Assembly: GCF_000729995.1 (NCBI RefSeq)
Contig: NZ_JNFG01000029.1
Span: forward strand, 24,857 to 88,856
Reading direction: 5' to 3'
Source of the DNA: Caballeronia sordidicola
GTDB taxonomy: Bacteria; Pseudomonadota; Gammaproteobacteria; Burkholderiales; Burkholderiaceae
Length of the DNA: 64,000 bases
The notes under the pieces are model-generated. The model saw only the letters and a list, made by a program, of their open reading frames with translations. It had not been told where the DNA came from and ran no database searches. A program made the position numbers and the translations under genes. Positions within the stretch are counted from its first letter, which is position 1. Each line of letters opens with the position of its first letter. Positions 56,328 to 64,000 of the stretch are shown one piece after another.

Positions 56328-56354
56328 GTGCACGTTTTTTATCGGAACGTGCAC
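56328..56354 (+). promoter_or_regulatory. Leader hairpin upstream of the 1614-residue adhesin gene
   Basis: GTGCACGTT/AACGTGCAC, a perfect 9-bp stem with a 9-base loop, lies 73 bases before the ATG. It takes the place of the different hairpin at 53259-53283 in the other copy. Confidence 0.5.
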
Positions 56355-56426
56355 AACTTATCGGGCGGTTCAACGCGAAAAATTCGTGGCGTCGCCCGGC
56401 TAAAAATTTGAGAGACCGGGACTGCC

Positions 56427-59400
56427 ATGGCACAAGTAAAGAGCAACTTTTCCTCGTCGACCATCCGAACGGGCTTTGGCGAATTCGCTGATGGCCAATC
56501 ACTCCCTTTAACGGACAGGTTTGATAGCGCATCGATCGCGATCGGTGCAGGAAACGGCAACGAGGCTTCTCGTCATGTCGATATAGATCCGGACACCGCA
56601 CCCCTGGCGCTTAGTACGATCGGCGCCCAATCAGAATTCCCCGCACCGGATACTTTTCTTGTTCAGGTGGCGTTAGGTTCCGACGGATCGACGATCACCG
56701 GAAAGGCCGATCCACTCTCGCTGGTAACGGTCTCCGATTCCGACCGCGTCATCGGCGAGGCGATCTCGTCCGCTGACGGCTCCTGGTCGATGCCTTGGCG
56801 TGGCTCGCCAGACATGGACGTCCATTCGTTGCGCGCAGTCAGCTCGCACAATCATCGTCATGGCGATCATCACGCTGATCATGGAACGCCGGTCAGCGCG
56901 GGCGCGCCGTCCATCGCTGGGATCAGCGATTCGACGCAAGGCAGTCACGGCAAGTTCTCGCGCGTCGCGACGATCGACAATCCGTTGCCGACGATCATCG
57001 GTTTCGGTCACGCAGGCGATATCGTCACGATCCTTGACGGCGATCATTCCATCGGTTCAACCACTGTGCACAGCGACGGCACCTGGGCTTTCAGCACGCC
57101 GCTGCTAAGCAAAAGCACGCACAATTTCTGTGTCATCGCGGTGAGCAGCGTGAGCGGTGTGACGCTGATGTCGAACCATCTGGTAGTCAAAATGATTGGC
57201 GACAGCACGCCCTTGCCGTTGGCGGTTGCGACCATCACCAGCGCGCTCGATGAATTCACTGATCCGGGTGGCAATCATCACGACAACGTCGTTCAAAACG
57301 GTGGCAAGACCGCCGATACCTCGCCGAAGCTAGTCGGCACATTGAGCGCCGTGTTGCACGAAGGCGAAGTGCTCGCCATCTATCGTGACGGCCAGAAGGT
57401 CGGCACTGCTTTAGTCACGGGGCTCGGCTGGTCGTATCAGGACGACGGACTTACGAAGGGTCAGCACGTCTACACGGCGAGTGTCATTGCTGCATCGGGA
57501 GAACAGGGCGCCCATTCCGGCGATTTTGTAGTCACTGAAACGGCGGGAACAAGCTTCAACATGTTTCCCATGCTCGGGACGGAAGATTTCCTGATTTTCG
57601 ACACCCGGCTCATTCCGAGAACGACGTCCGACGGCAGGCCCATTTCCTTTGATTTGCTCGAAACCGTCAAAATTTTCGAGAAAGAGGGAATGACCGTCAA
57701 AAGCTATACCGACGAAGGTGGCTTCATCAGCATCGAAGTCGACTGGGTCGCATTTATGAAGACGCACCCGAACATGGGTCTCGATCTAGTTTCACATCGT
57801 CATATCGATAACGATAAGGGCGGCCTCAATTACTACAATTCATTTGGCTTTTCAAGCTGGCAGGATGTGCTCGCGAAACTCGGGACCTGGACATTCGCGG
57901 TGGTCGGAGCCGACGGCGCGCAAGGGCAGCCAGCAACGCCGGCTCCTGCCACAACTATCACGGGCATCTATGAGGTCCATACCGATGGGTCCGGTAATCC
58001 AGCGCTATCGTTGATCCCGGATGGTGGTTCGACCGCTAGCTCGACGCACAAAATCGTATTCACCTTCAGCGAGCCGCTTGGCGAGGGCTGGATCAGCGAC
58101 TCATGGGAAATTTATCGGGACGGCGTACGTTTGCGGCCCAATAAAGACTTGCTTGACGGCAAATACGATCAAGCGACCAACACAGGATGGGTGATTGAAA
58201 CCAATGTGCCGCCGGGTCCGCACGTCTACACGGCGCGAGTTCCGCGCTCGTATGGTGATCAAGGAACATGGTCGGAAAGCTATAGCATTTTGGAAACTGA
58301 CCCCGCACCGGTGGCCGTTGCCACCATTACCAACGCGCTCGATGAATTCACCGACCCAGGTGGCAATCATCACGACAACGTCATCCAAAACGGCGGCAAG
58401 ACCGCCGATAAATCTCCTAAGTTGATCGGCACTTTAAGCGCCGCGTTGCACGAAGGTGAAGTGCTCGCCATCTATCGTGACGGCCAGAAGATCGGCACCG
58501 CTTCAGTCACGGGGCTCGGCTGGTCCTATCAGGACGACGGACTTACGACCGGTCAGCACGTCTACACGGCGAGTGTCATTGCTGCATCGGGCGAACAGGG
58601 CGCCCATTCCGGCGATTTTGTAGTCACTGAAACGGCGGGAACAAGCTTCAACATGTTTCCCATGCTCGGGACGGAAGACTTCCTGATTTTCGACACCCGG
58701 CTCATTCCCAGAACGATGTCCGACGGCAGGCCCATTTCCTTCGATTTACTCGAAACCGTCAAGATATTCGAGAAAGCGGGAATGACCGTCAAAAGCTATA
58801 CCGACGACGGTGGCTTCATTAGCATTGAAGTCGACTGGGTCGCGTTTATGAAGACGCATCCGAACATGCATATCGATCTGGTTTCACATCGTCATATCGA
58901 TAACGATCAGGGTGGTCTCAACTACTACAACACGATCGGCTTTCCGAGCTGGGAGGGTATGCTCGCGAAACTCGGGACCTGGACATTCGCGGCTGTCGCA
59001 GCCGATGGCGCAGAATTTCAGTCGGCCCGGCCAGCCCCGGCTACAACGATCACCGGCGTGTATGACGTGTATGTCGACGCTGATGGAATCGAGCATCAGT
59101 CGCTCGTTCCTGCAGGCGGTTCAACAACGTCAATGAGTCATCGGATTGAAGGGACGATCAGCGAGTCAGTCCAGTTTTTTAGCGATTGGCTGGTGATCTA
59201 TCGCGACGGTGTGAAACTGGAGGGGAGCAACCACTCGTCAAACTTCCCCATGTCTTACTCCAACAAGACGTGGTGGATCATTGACAATGATGTGCCGCCC
59301 GGTCCGCACGTTTATACGGCTCGCGTCGAACGCACGTATGGGGATCAGGGACCTTGGTCGGAAAGCTATAGCATTTTGGAAACTGTTCCCGCGCCGGTGG

Positions 59401-61271
59401 CCGTTGCGACAATCACCAGCGCGCTCGATGAATTCGTCGACCCGACAGGTAATCATCACGACAGCACCATCAAAAATGGCGGGCAAACCTCCGACACATC
59501 ACCGGAGTTGCATGGAACGCTCAGCGCGTCTCTTCACGAGGGCGAAGTGCTCGCCATCTTTCGTGACGGCCAGAAGATCGGCACCGCTTCAGTCATGGGA
59601 CTCGACTGGTCCTATCAGGACGACGGACTCACAACGGGTCAACATGTCTACACGGCGAGTGTCATTTCCGCCTCGGGCGAACAGGGCGTCCATTCCGCGG
59701 ATTTTGTCATTACTGAAACGGCTGGAACGAGTTCCGGCAGTTTTCAATTCCTTGCGACTGAAGACTTCCTGATTTTCGACACCCGGTTCGGGGCCCGAAC
59801 CACGGCCGACGGCAAAGCCATTTCCATCGATATGCTCGAGGGCGTGCGGATGCTCGAAAAAGCCGGAATGACCGTCAAAAGCTATACGGACAACGGTGGC
59901 GTCATCAGCATTGAAGTCGACTGGATCGCCTATGTGAAAGCTCACCCGGACGCGTATTTCGATTTGCCTTTGCATCGTCATATCGATACCGATCAAAGCG
60001 GCGTTGACTATTACAACCCAATCGCCGTCCCGGACTTCAGGATTCTGCTGAACTTGCTCGGGCAATGGAAGCCAGCGTCCTTTGTACAAGATGCCGGTGG
60101 GCAGTCACCCACGCCGCCAGCAGCAGCAACGATCACTGGCATATTCGATTCATATGTCGACGCTGAAGGTTGTGTTCAGCTTTCATTGATTCCAGCGGGA
60201 GGTGCTTCTAGCGAAGCGTCACACAGAATAGAAGGAGTTCTTAGCCAACCAATGAACAAGTGGAGCGATTCACTCGTCATTTACCGCGATGGCGAGAAGC
60301 TGACAGGGGACACTCATTCGTTCAACCCACTCTCAAATTATTCAAACACCACGTGGTGGATTCTCGATAGTGACGCCCCTCCCGGCCCGCATGTCTATAC
60401 AGCACGGGTCGAGCGCGAATTCGAAGCTCAAGGACCTTGGTCGGAGAACTACGGCATCGTGGAAACTAGCCATGGGCCAAGCCAGGACTCATTGACCGTC
60501 CGCATTCAGATGAACGACAAATTGCTAGTCGTGGATACGGGGATGCTCAATCACACGAACTCAGATGGCAGTGTTATATCGATGCTTTTGAAGGCAGAGG
60601 TCACGTTGGCCGGTAGCACCGTTGCCGTCTTTCAGGTGCCTGTGGATGAGAACGGCGCAACCTCGTTCGAAGCTGATTGGACTCGAATGATCACGTCCAA
60701 TCCGGATGCGAAACTCACTATAACTGTTCACGACAACGTCAATCAATCAGATCAGATTGTGGACGTACACACAATCGGAGCGCTTGCGGGCCAGATGGGC
60801 CATTGGGTGACGGCGAGCCCGAAGGGAGAAAGCGCGATCTTCTTTAACACAGCAGATCGCAGCACGCATATTCACGGCAACGCCGACGTCAACACGATAA
60901 CTGTCGCGGACGACCATCAGATAATCGATCTGACGTCACTCACGGGCAAGACCACTGGATCAACCATTGCGGGAATCGAGCGGATCGACCTTGGTGGCCA
61001 GCACAACACCCTGAAGATCGCGATGATCGACGTATTGAATCTCGGCGAGACTGACCTTTTCCGCGCGGATGGCAAGCAACAATTAATGGTCAATGGCAAG
61101 GCCGGGGATACCGTAGAGTTGTCCAATACCCGCGTTGCAGGAATCGCCGATGGAGATTGGGAGCGACAGGGGAATAGCACGATTGGCGGCGTTGCCTACA
61201 ATGTCTACGAGCACTCAACAGCGCATGTTGAATTGATGGTGCAATCGGGCGTGCAAATAGCGATTCACTAA
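56427..61271 (+). CDS. Giant Ig-like repeat surface protein, probably type I secreted (1614 residues)
   Basis: The protein has no Sec signal. A unique N-terminus (1-135) is followed by a His-rich segment (HNHRHGDHHADHG near 140-152). An Ig-like domain (about 165-260) has PTIIGFGHAGDIVTILDGDH and DGTWAFSTPLLSKSTHNF. Three tandem units of about 364 residues follow (from residues 267, 631 and 993), each with two Ig-like parts around a middle module with the EDFLIFDTR and ISIEVDW motifs. The C-terminal about 260 residues are homologous to the end of the 640-residue paralogue, including ERIDLGGQHNTLKIAMIDVL and VNGKAGDTVELSNTR. The architecture is that of a large repeat adhesin; the receptor is unknown. 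A terminator-like hairpin follows at 61383. Confidence 0.7.
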   Translation: MAQVKSNFSSSTIRTGFGEFADGQSLPLTDRFDSASIAIGAGNGNEASRHVDIDPDTAPLALSTIGAQSEFPAPDTFLVQVALGSDGSTITGKADPLSLVTVSDSDRVIGEAISSADGSWSMPWRGSPDMDVHSLRAVSSHNHRHGDHHADHGTPVSAGAPSIAGISDSTQGSHGKFSRVATIDNPLPTIIGFGHAGDIVTILDGDHSIGSTTVHSDGTWAFSTPLLSKSTHNFCVIAVSSVSGVTLMSNHLVVKMIGDSTPLPLAVATITSALDEFTDPGGNHHDNVVQNGGKTADTSPKLVGTLSAVLHEGEVLAIYRDGQKVGTALVTGLGWSYQDDGLTKGQHVYTASVIAASGEQGAHSGDFVVTETAGTSFNMFPMLGTEDFLIFDTRLIPRTTSDGRPISFDLLETVKIFEKEGMTVKSYTDEGGFISIEVDWVAFMKTHPNMGLDLVSHRHIDNDKGGLNYYNSFGFSSWQDVLAKLGTWTFAVVGADGAQGQPATPAPATTITGIYEVHTDGSGNPALSLIPDGGSTASSTHKIVFTFSEPLGEGWISDSWEIYRDGVRLRPNKDLLDGKYDQATNTGWVIETNVPPGPHVYTARVPRSYGDQGTWSESYSILETDPAPVAVATITNALDEFTDPGGNHHDNVIQNGGKTADKSPKLIGTLSAALHEGEVLAIYRDGQKIGTASVTGLGWSYQDDGLTTGQHVYTASVIAASGEQGAHSGDFVVTETAGTSFNMFPMLGTEDFLIFDTRLIPRTMSDGRPISFDLLETVKIFEKAGMTVKSYTDDGGFISIEVDWVAFMKTHPNMHIDLVSHRHIDNDQGGLNYYNTIGFPSWEGMLAKLGTWTFAAVAADGAEFQSARPAPATTITGVYDVYVDADGIEHQSLVPAGGSTTSMSHRIEGTISESVQFFSDWLVIYRDGVKLEGSNHSSNFPMSYSNKTWWIIDNDVPPGPHVYTARVERTYGDQGPWSESYSILETVPAPVAVATITSALDEFVDPTGNHHDSTIKNGGQTSDTSPELHGTLSASLHEGEVLAIFRDGQKIGTASVMGLDWSYQDDGLTTGQHVYTASVISASGEQGVHSADFVITETAGTSSGSFQFLATEDFLIFDTRFGARTTADGKAISIDMLEGVRMLEKAGMTVKSYTDNGGVISIEVDWIAYVKAHPDAYFDLPLHRHIDTDQSGVDYYNPIAVPDFRILLNLLGQWKPASFVQDAGGQSPTPPAAATITGIFDSYVDAEGCVQLSLIPAGGASSEASHRIEGVLSQPMNKWSDSLVIYRDGEKLTGDTHSFNPLSNYSNTTWWILDSDAPPGPHVYTARVEREFEAQGPWSENYGIVETSHGPSQDSLTVRIQMNDKLLVVDTGMLNHTNSDGSVISMLLKAEVTLAGSTVAVFQVPVDENGATSFEADWTRMITSNPDAKLTITVHDNVNQSDQIVDVHTIGALAGQMGHWVTASPKGESAIFFNTADRSTHIHGNADVNTITVADDHQIIDLTSLTGKTTGSTIAGIERIDLGGQHNTLKIAMIDVLNLGETDLFRADGKQQLMVNGKAGDTVELSNTRVAGIADGDWERQGNSTIGGVAYNVYEHSTAHVELMVQSGVQIAIH
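57225..58316 (+). repeat. Intragenic repeat unit 1 (364 codons)
   Basis: The unit starts at VATITSALDEFTDPGGNHHD. It contains an Ig-like part (LHEGEVLAIYRDGQKVGTA), a middle module (EDFLIFDTRLIPRTTSDG to TWTFAVVGADG) and a second Ig-like part ending WSESYSILETDPAP. Its first two thirds are nearly identical in DNA to unit 2. Confidence 0.9.
58317..59402 (+). repeat. Intragenic repeat unit 2 (362 codons)
   Basis: The layout matches unit 1, starting VATITNALDEFTDPGGNHHD and ending WSESYSILETVPAP. Long stretches are identical to unit 1 (for example 58561-58680 against 57475-57594 differ at only a couple of bases), so the copy is recent. Confidence 0.9.
59403..60473 (+). repeat. Intragenic repeat unit 3 (about 357 codons)
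   Basis: This is the more diverged third copy, starting VATITSALDEFVDPTGNHHD. Its middle module reads EDFLIFDTRFGARTTADGKA, and it ends WSENYGIVETSHGP. The protein then passes to the C-terminal module shared with the upstream paralogue. Confidence 0.85.
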
Positions 61272-61798
61272 TTTCCCGGATAGGTCAAACGCCAAATGCC
61301 GCAGACCTTCTAAAACCTGCTGCCAAGATCGAGTTGCTTTTAATTTGATCTGTCACATTCATGCTTTTCAACGCAAAATCAAAACCTTGCAGAATGGATC
61401 TCTGCAAGGTTGTTCCAAAGCAATATGAGACATTCGCAATGGAATAAAATTAAGGAACGATCTATACAAATAGATGAGATCCAACCCCGTGAACCGGGTA
61501 CAAAACGTCACGTGTCGTTTGATTTAATCTAATTTTTCGAACGTAACAGCGTTTCCCTCACCCACAACGGTTACTCGATTCCTCTTTTGCTAAAACAAAA
61601 CGTCAATATATTCTAACAAAATGTTTTGCAATCCATAATTAGTGACAGCCGACGCTCGCGTGCAGAAAGCCTACTTTTTTTGGATACCTATATTCAATAT
61701 TTTCAATTCACAAGAGGTAGGTGAATCACGAATCGAAACAAGACTATCGCTGTTACATACAGACTTATCCTTATTTTCCAACTCCGACAAAACGAATA
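61272..61798. other. AT-rich intergenic region before the protease gene
   Basis: This region of about 530 bases is clearly more AT-rich than its surroundings and has no recognised gene. It holds a terminator-like perfect 11-bp hairpin at 61383-61411 (AACCTTGCAGA/TCTGCAAGGTT) and a palindrome ATCTAT-acaa-ATAGAT at 61460-61475. A/T tracts after it probably contain the promoter of the downstream gene. It looks like a regulated promoter or a recently acquired junction. Confidence 0.5.
61383..61411 (+). terminator. Terminator-like hairpin after the 1614-residue gene
   Basis: The stem AACCTTGCAGA/TCTGCAAGGTT is perfect with a 7-base loop, 111 bases past the stop. The following T-run is weak (GTTCC). 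Confidence 0.55.
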
Positions 61799-63718
61799 AT
61801 GACAAATAAAAATCCGATGAGGCTAGCGACCTCTTTAGTAAAGTGGCTCACGGCTACCCTCCTGGTGGCCTCCCTCGCTGCGTGCGGCTCGAACGACAAT
61901 GGCTCCCCCGCAGCCACTAAAGCTGAGTCCAACGCTGTGAAAGCCACCCTGTCGAGTAAGGCGGCCGTACATTTGCCAGAGTTTTCAGAGGTTCGATTTT
62001 CCCCTTCCGTAATCGACAGCAAGAATACGCAAATGTCGGTACTAAAAGCGGCTCCCCAGTCAACGGGTTTGGTAGGTGGTTATCTGAGACCCCAATGGAT
62101 CTGGAATTCTCACCGGATAAACGTTTGCTGGGAATATCCGTACGACTGGTACGCAACGCAACGCGAATGGGTGAAAGAGGCCGTCACCAGTACCTGGGAC
62201 GCCAACTCGGATGTGACGTTTGTCGATTGGACTCAGTGTCCAGATTTCGACTCGCCTGATAAATATCTGGGGATTCGTTTGACCATCACACCCGGTCAGC
62301 CTATTACCCGGCAGCTAGGTGAAGCGGGCATCGGCTGGAGATCCAATGTGCAGCTCAACATAGATTTCAACTCGTGGTCTCCTGGTTGCTCCGATCCGTC
62401 CAGACTGGAAAGCTGCGTCAAGACAGTGGCCGTTCATGAATTCGGTCACCTGCTGGCATTCAACCATGAGCAATATCGAACGGACACACCTCAAGATTGC
62501 ATCGATCGCGGCGTTGAGGATAAAGATCCCGGTCGAGGTCAGGGTGACCCTGACTACGTCATATTTGGGCCTTGGGATCTGAACTCCGTCATGAATTACT
62601 GCAATCCCACCTGGGCTAACAATGGCCAGCTAAGCCCAGTCGACATTGGTATGGTGCAGCAATACTACGGAAAACCCGGAAGCAAGATTTATTCGGTCTT
62701 TACCGCAAATGACCCACCCATTGTGTCAATACAAGATAGCAAGACTTTCGAAGACGTAGCGGATTACCTCACCATCCCGAACGCAGATGGCTTCGTAGTT
62801 CGCCATTTCTACGCAACGCCGGATGGAAATAAAGTCGCCTACACGCTCTTCAACCAGCAAAAAGGCACCTCGATTCTTGGCTATATCGACACTCAAACGA
62901 ACACGCTAAAGGGTCGGAAAGCAATTGCCGAAGAAATCGTGGACATGAAACTGTCGGGTGACAGCAAATACGCGTATGTCGTATGGAAGCAAGGTGCTGC
63001 GGGAGGATTGCGCGCGTACGACTTAAGCGCGCTGACAGTATCGTGGGATTTGCCACTTACCGGCGCGGAGCAAATCGTTGCACAACGTGACACATCGAGT
63101 CAGCGACTTTACGTTGTCAAGAATAGTGGGGCCGGCAGTGCGCAATCGATCGTCGTGGTGGATATAAACTCCCACAGCCAAATCGCGTCGTATCCCGTTG
63201 GCACGACTCGCGCGCAACCACTGGTCGTGGGTTTAACACCCGACGAGAAAACACTGTACCTTGCCGATCCAGGTCCCGACAACCAGCTTGCTCCGTTCAT
63301 CGCCAATCTGGACACTCAAACCGGTCAATACAATGTATTGCAGCCTATCAGCCCCGCCGATGCCAGCGTTCATGACCTACACGTACTTGATAGCAATCAG
63401 GTTGTGCTCGGCACCAACAAGAAGGGCATAGCGCCGCTCATTTACACTGTGGGCAAAAAATCTTTCAGTGCTATAACCGGTGGCATTCCGAGCGATTGGT
63501 CTCTTCCATTTGTCTACTCCCCTGACGGCAAAACGGTTTTCACAATGGGCCAGTATTGGGACGGGAATATTCCGTATTACTCGTTCATCCGCCTCGATAG
63601 CTACAGATTGAATTCGGCTACTAGCCCCGTGGTTTGGGACGGTTCCAACCACCCGGTCTGGAGCGTCGGCTTCGGTCAAGACGTGGTCACCCGCCCATTC
63701 GCAGTGATCTATCGCTGA
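61799..63718 (+). CDS. Lipoprotein with astacin-like metzincin protease domain and C-terminal propeller
   Basis: A 639-residue protein. The signal peptide ends in a lipobox, LLVASLAAC, near residue 31, so it is lipid-anchored. The protease part (about 85-300) has VAVHEFGHLLAFNHEQYRTD with the zinc motif HExxHxxxxxHE starting at His213, and the Met-turn NSVMNYC at about Met265. These are hallmarks of astacin-like metzincins. The C-terminal about 320 residues look like a YVTN/WD-type beta-propeller (GYIDTQTNTLKGRK, YVVKNSGAGSAQSIVVVDIN, LYLADPGPDNQLAPFI, FVYSPDGKTVF). The start at 61799 was chosen to give a normal signal peptide; a GTG at 61721 after AAGAGG is the alternative. It may cut surface or host proteins. 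Confidence 0.8.
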   Translation: MTNKNPMRLATSLVKWLTATLLVASLAACGSNDNGSPAATKAESNAVKATLSSKAAVHLPEFSEVRFSPSVIDSKNTQMSVLKAAPQSTGLVGGYLRPQWIWNSHRINVCWEYPYDWYATQREWVKEAVTSTWDANSDVTFVDWTQCPDFDSPDKYLGIRLTITPGQPITRQLGEAGIGWRSNVQLNIDFNSWSPGCSDPSRLESCVKTVAVHEFGHLLAFNHEQYRTDTPQDCIDRGVEDKDPGRGQGDPDYVIFGPWDLNSVMNYCNPTWANNGQLSPVDIGMVQQYYGKPGSKIYSVFTANDPPIVSIQDSKTFEDVADYLTIPNADGFVVRHFYATPDGNKVAYTLFNQQKGTSILGYIDTQTNTLKGRKAIAEEIVDMKLSGDSKYAYVVWKQGAAGGLRAYDLSALTVSWDLPLTGAEQIVAQRDTSSQRLYVVKNSGAGSAQSIVVVDINSHSQIASYPVGTTRAQPLVVGLTPDEKTLYLADPGPDNQLAPFIANLDTQTGQYNVLQPISPADASVHDLHVLDSNQVVLGTNKKGIAPLIYTVGKKSFSAITGGIPSDWSLPFVYSPDGKTVFTMGQYWDGNIPYYSFIRLDSYRLNSATSPVVWDGSNHPVWSVGFGQDVVTRPFAVIYR

Positions 63719-64000
63719 CCGGCTTTTAGATTAGCCGATTCAAAGTCGGCAATTTGCCGCAAACGCCTCGTTCACGCGTAAAGTGCGAACGGGGCGCTTT
63801 GTCGACGCCGGCGTATCGACGCAAACGCGTTGAGTAGCTATGTTTTGAGAATCTCCGCCCCTCAACATTGCGGCGGTAAAGTTTTTTGCACGAGATCAAA
63901 ATCTGATCGCGCCGACGCCGCGCCCTGCCTGCGCCGCGGCCGCGCTAAAACCCGTCGTCTCGCGCACCGCGACAAAGCGTGAATACCGCGCTCGCACCAA
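63719..64000. other. Region after the protease gene, no gene seen
   Basis: A hairpin at 63761-63800 (CGCCTCGTTC/GAACGGGGCG with one G-T pair, then CTTT) probably ends the protease transcript. The last 200 bases contain no supported feature. Confidence 0.45.

Larger units (their letters stand above)
52322..61271 (+). repeat. Tandem duplication of [MFS 3' part + terminator + leader + adhesin gene]
   Basis: Copy 1 runs from CGATCGCGCTGTCGGG at 52322 to the stop at 55280. Copy 2 starts with the same bases at 55415 and ends at 61271. The offset is 3093 at the left edge, 3070 at the MFS stop and terminator, and 3069 at the adhesin ATG. These differences match the 24-base deletion and 1-base insertion in the MFS copy plus one further base. 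Between the copies lie 134 bases of unassigned junction sequence (55281-55414). Confidence 0.9.

Noticed and set aside
57225..60473. The repeats read as a CRISPR-like or satellite array
   Set aside because: The units are about 1.09 kb, in frame and encode Ig-like protein domains.

Overview
The window looks like chromosomal DNA of a Burkholderiaceae bacterium, most like Paraburkholderia/Caballeronia/Burkholderia. The reasons are high GC with matching codon use, the gyrA-serC-pheA-hisC-tyrA-aroA-cmk-rpsA-ihfB-lapA-lapB gene order, an fds-type NAD-dependent formate dehydrogenase, and a one-piece tmRNA with the tag ANDETFALAA. The species cannot be fixed from this sequence alone.

Bases 1-16118 are one long minus-strand housekeeping block. 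It reads gyrA, a secreted DUF2059 protein, the aromatic amino acid/serine genes serC-pheA-hisC-tyrA-aroA, then cmk-rpsA-ihfB, lapA-lapB, and finally ugd and a partial heptose kinase gene for LPS and surface sugars. Hairpins inside the block (before serC, before tyrA, before rpsA, after ihfB) suggest it is several transcription units or attenuated segments. Bases 16842-19643 on the plus strand carry an OmpA-family protein, ubiG, gph and ssrA. Just after ssrA lies a scar of two colliding type II toxin-antitoxin modules. Both antitoxins are intact; one toxin is frameshifted and the other has lost its start.

Bases 21425-31554 hold a small exported protein, the regulator FdsR diverging from fdsGBAD (formate oxidation with NAD+), an aromatic-ring FAD monooxygenase, and a zinc-type ArsR repressor with a cation diffusion facilitator. 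Bases 31649-49139 are a mixed accessory/housekeeping stretch: a TPR protein, a citrate-type MFS carrier, a GNAT, an unknown pair ending in DUF2968, a class I glutamine amidotransferase with a long disordered N-terminus, a KefB-like antiporter, a PII protein next to glutamine-dependent NAD+ synthetase, a FemAB-like protein, a GIY-YIG protein, a PKD/YCF48 lipoprotein and pyrophosphatase.

The most unusual part is 49468-63718. An aldehyde dehydrogenase-SDR-MFS operon is followed by two paralogous genes (640 and 1614 residues) for large Ig-like, probably type I secreted surface proteins. Between them lies a broken copy of the 3' part of the MFS gene. The two copies keep almost the same spacing (about 3.07 kb offset), which shows that a [MFS 3' end + terminator + leader + adhesin gene] segment was duplicated in tandem. 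The second adhesin then grew by internal triplication of a ~364-residue unit. The two leaders carry hairpins at the same place with different sequences. A lipoprotein with an astacin-like zinc protease motif and a probable beta-propeller follows.
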